Part shown: positions 63,562 through 64,000 of the stretch, piece by piece
Position numbering within the stretch: position 1 is the stretch's first letter
How the letters are laid out: each line of letters opens with the position of its first letter
From: Verrucomicrobiaceae bacterium
GTDB taxonomy: Bacteria; Verrucomicrobiota; Verrucomicrobiia; Verrucomicrobiales; Verrucomicrobiaceae
NCBI GenBank assembly: GCA_016713035.1
Contig: JADJPW010000004.1
Coordinates: forward strand, 310,001-374,000
Length of the DNA: 64,000 bases
Reading direction: 5' to 3'
Position numbers and translations under genes: made by a program
Notes under the pieces: model-generated
Told to the model about the DNA's origin: nothing
Seen by the model: the letters and a program-made list of their open reading frames with translations, nothing else
Databases searched by the model: none

Positions 63562-64000
63562 TCATGGTCTCACGTCTCCCCGTCTCAAAGTCTCGCGCCG
63601 CCGGGCGAACCACTTGCGGATTTCCTCGGTCCATAGGACGCTGCTGCCGATGAGGGCGAGGAGGAGGAAGTCTGCGAGTGGGATGGGGACGGTGTGGAAG
63701 ACGTGGTTCAGGGTGTCGGTGTAGATGACGAGGAGGTGGAGCACGTTTCCGAGGAGCATGCCTCCGATGAGCCAGTGGTTTTTGAGCACGTCGAGGCTGA
63801 GGCTCGATCTCGTGGCGCTGCGGCAGTTCAGCACATTGAACCACTGACTGATGGCCACCAGAGTGAAGGTCTCTGTCTGCACGAGCTCAAAGGGCACGCC
63901 GCTCTGCAAGCGCCAGATGAAGAAGCCAAAGATGGCGACCACGCTGGTGCTGACCATGAGCACCATGCGCTGCCACATGGCCGTGGTGATGAGCGGCTCG
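63562..64000 (-). CDS. P-type cation-transporting ATPase, C-terminal part (runs off the right edge)
   Basis: The frame is open to the window edge and reads EPLITTAMWQRMVLMVSTS, then TM helices (VVAIFGFFIWRL, TFTLVAISQWFNVLNCRS, LIGGMLLGNVLHLLVIY, FLLLALIGSSVLWTEEIRKW). This matches the C-terminal membrane domain (Cation_ATPase_C) of Ca2+- or Mg2+-type P-type ATPases; FNVLNCRSATRSSL is the usual loop. The stop is at 63562. Only about 146 C-terminal residues are visible, with no phosphorylation motif (DKTG), so the ion is not known. Confidence 0.85.
   Translation of the reverse strand, partial: EPLITTAMWQRMVLMVSTSVVAIFGFFIWRLQSGVPFELVQTETFTLVAISQWFNVLNCRSATRSSLSLDVLKNHWLIGGMLLGNVLHLLVIYTDTLNHVFHTVPIPLADFLLLALIGSSVLWTEEIRKWFARRRETLRRGDVRP

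Noticed and set aside
1..64000. tRNA, rRNA or tmRNA genes
   Set aside because: No cloverleaf with a CCA-type end or conserved rRNA stretch was recognised by eye.

Overview
The window reads as chromosomal DNA, roughly 60% G+C by eye, from a member of the Verrucomicrobiota (Verrucomicrobiaceae/Prosthecobacter-like). The clues are a paired planctomycete/verrucomicrobial cytochrome (PSCyt1-DUF1549-DUF1553) and DUF1501 gene set, a PEP-CTERM protein, an arylsulfatase, a sialidase, MauG-type and small dihaem cytochromes, and a ThuA/SMP-30 sugar cluster. No rRNA, tRNA, CRISPR array or transposase gene was found.

Layout. 0-4 kb: a partial DedA gene, a phage-CII-like regulator, then a tight minus-strand operon (glycosyltransferase 9, adenylate kinase, fmt, purine nucleoside phosphorylase). 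4-7.5 kb: a dihaem peroxidase, an alpha/beta hydrolase and a DUF502 membrane protein. 7.5-12 kb: a plus-strand sugar/aldonate catabolic cluster (SMP-30 lactonase, NAD-dependent epimerase, DapA-like aldolase, ThuA) followed by a possible K+-channel-like protein. 12-23.8 kb: a polytopic membrane protein, RecQ, an aminopeptidase-like protein, a TauE/SafE permease, a sulfatase, an ABC-2-like permease and three small coiled-coil proteins. 23.8-34.9 kb: PhoU, an LpxH-like phosphoesterase, a GT4 glycosyltransferase, sialidase, SixA, cytochrome c, PEP-CTERM protein, xylulokinase, phospholipase D, sterol desaturase and a short-chain dehydrogenase. 35-50 kb: an OmpA protein, a secreted lectin-like protein, a giant DUF3857/transglutaminase-like protein of about 2,030 residues, tyrS, and the DUF1553/DUF1501 pair. 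50-63.4 kb: defence-flavoured content (a DUF6036-like two-gene module and a complete type I restriction-modification locus) mixed with pyrC, a methyltransferase and a CorC/CNNM transporter. The right edge cuts a P-type ATPase.

Two things stand out. First, from about 6 to 25 kb almost every gene is broken by small indels while its catalytic motifs survive, and genes from 25 kb onward are mostly intact. This fits locally poor sequence quality better than mass pseudogenisation. Second, the type I locus is unusual: hsdR, a DUF3800 gene, and a fused hsdM-hsdS gene with two target-recognition domains. After it come a SIR2-like (DUF4917-type) gene and a gene with an RNETAH (Rx4H, HEPN-like) motif. 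An 88-bp, 2-mismatch duplicate of the hsdS 3' end flanks this two-gene cassette. It looks as if a SIR2-like/HEPN-like module has been placed into the 3' end of hsdS, and it is the best candidate here for an undescribed defence system.
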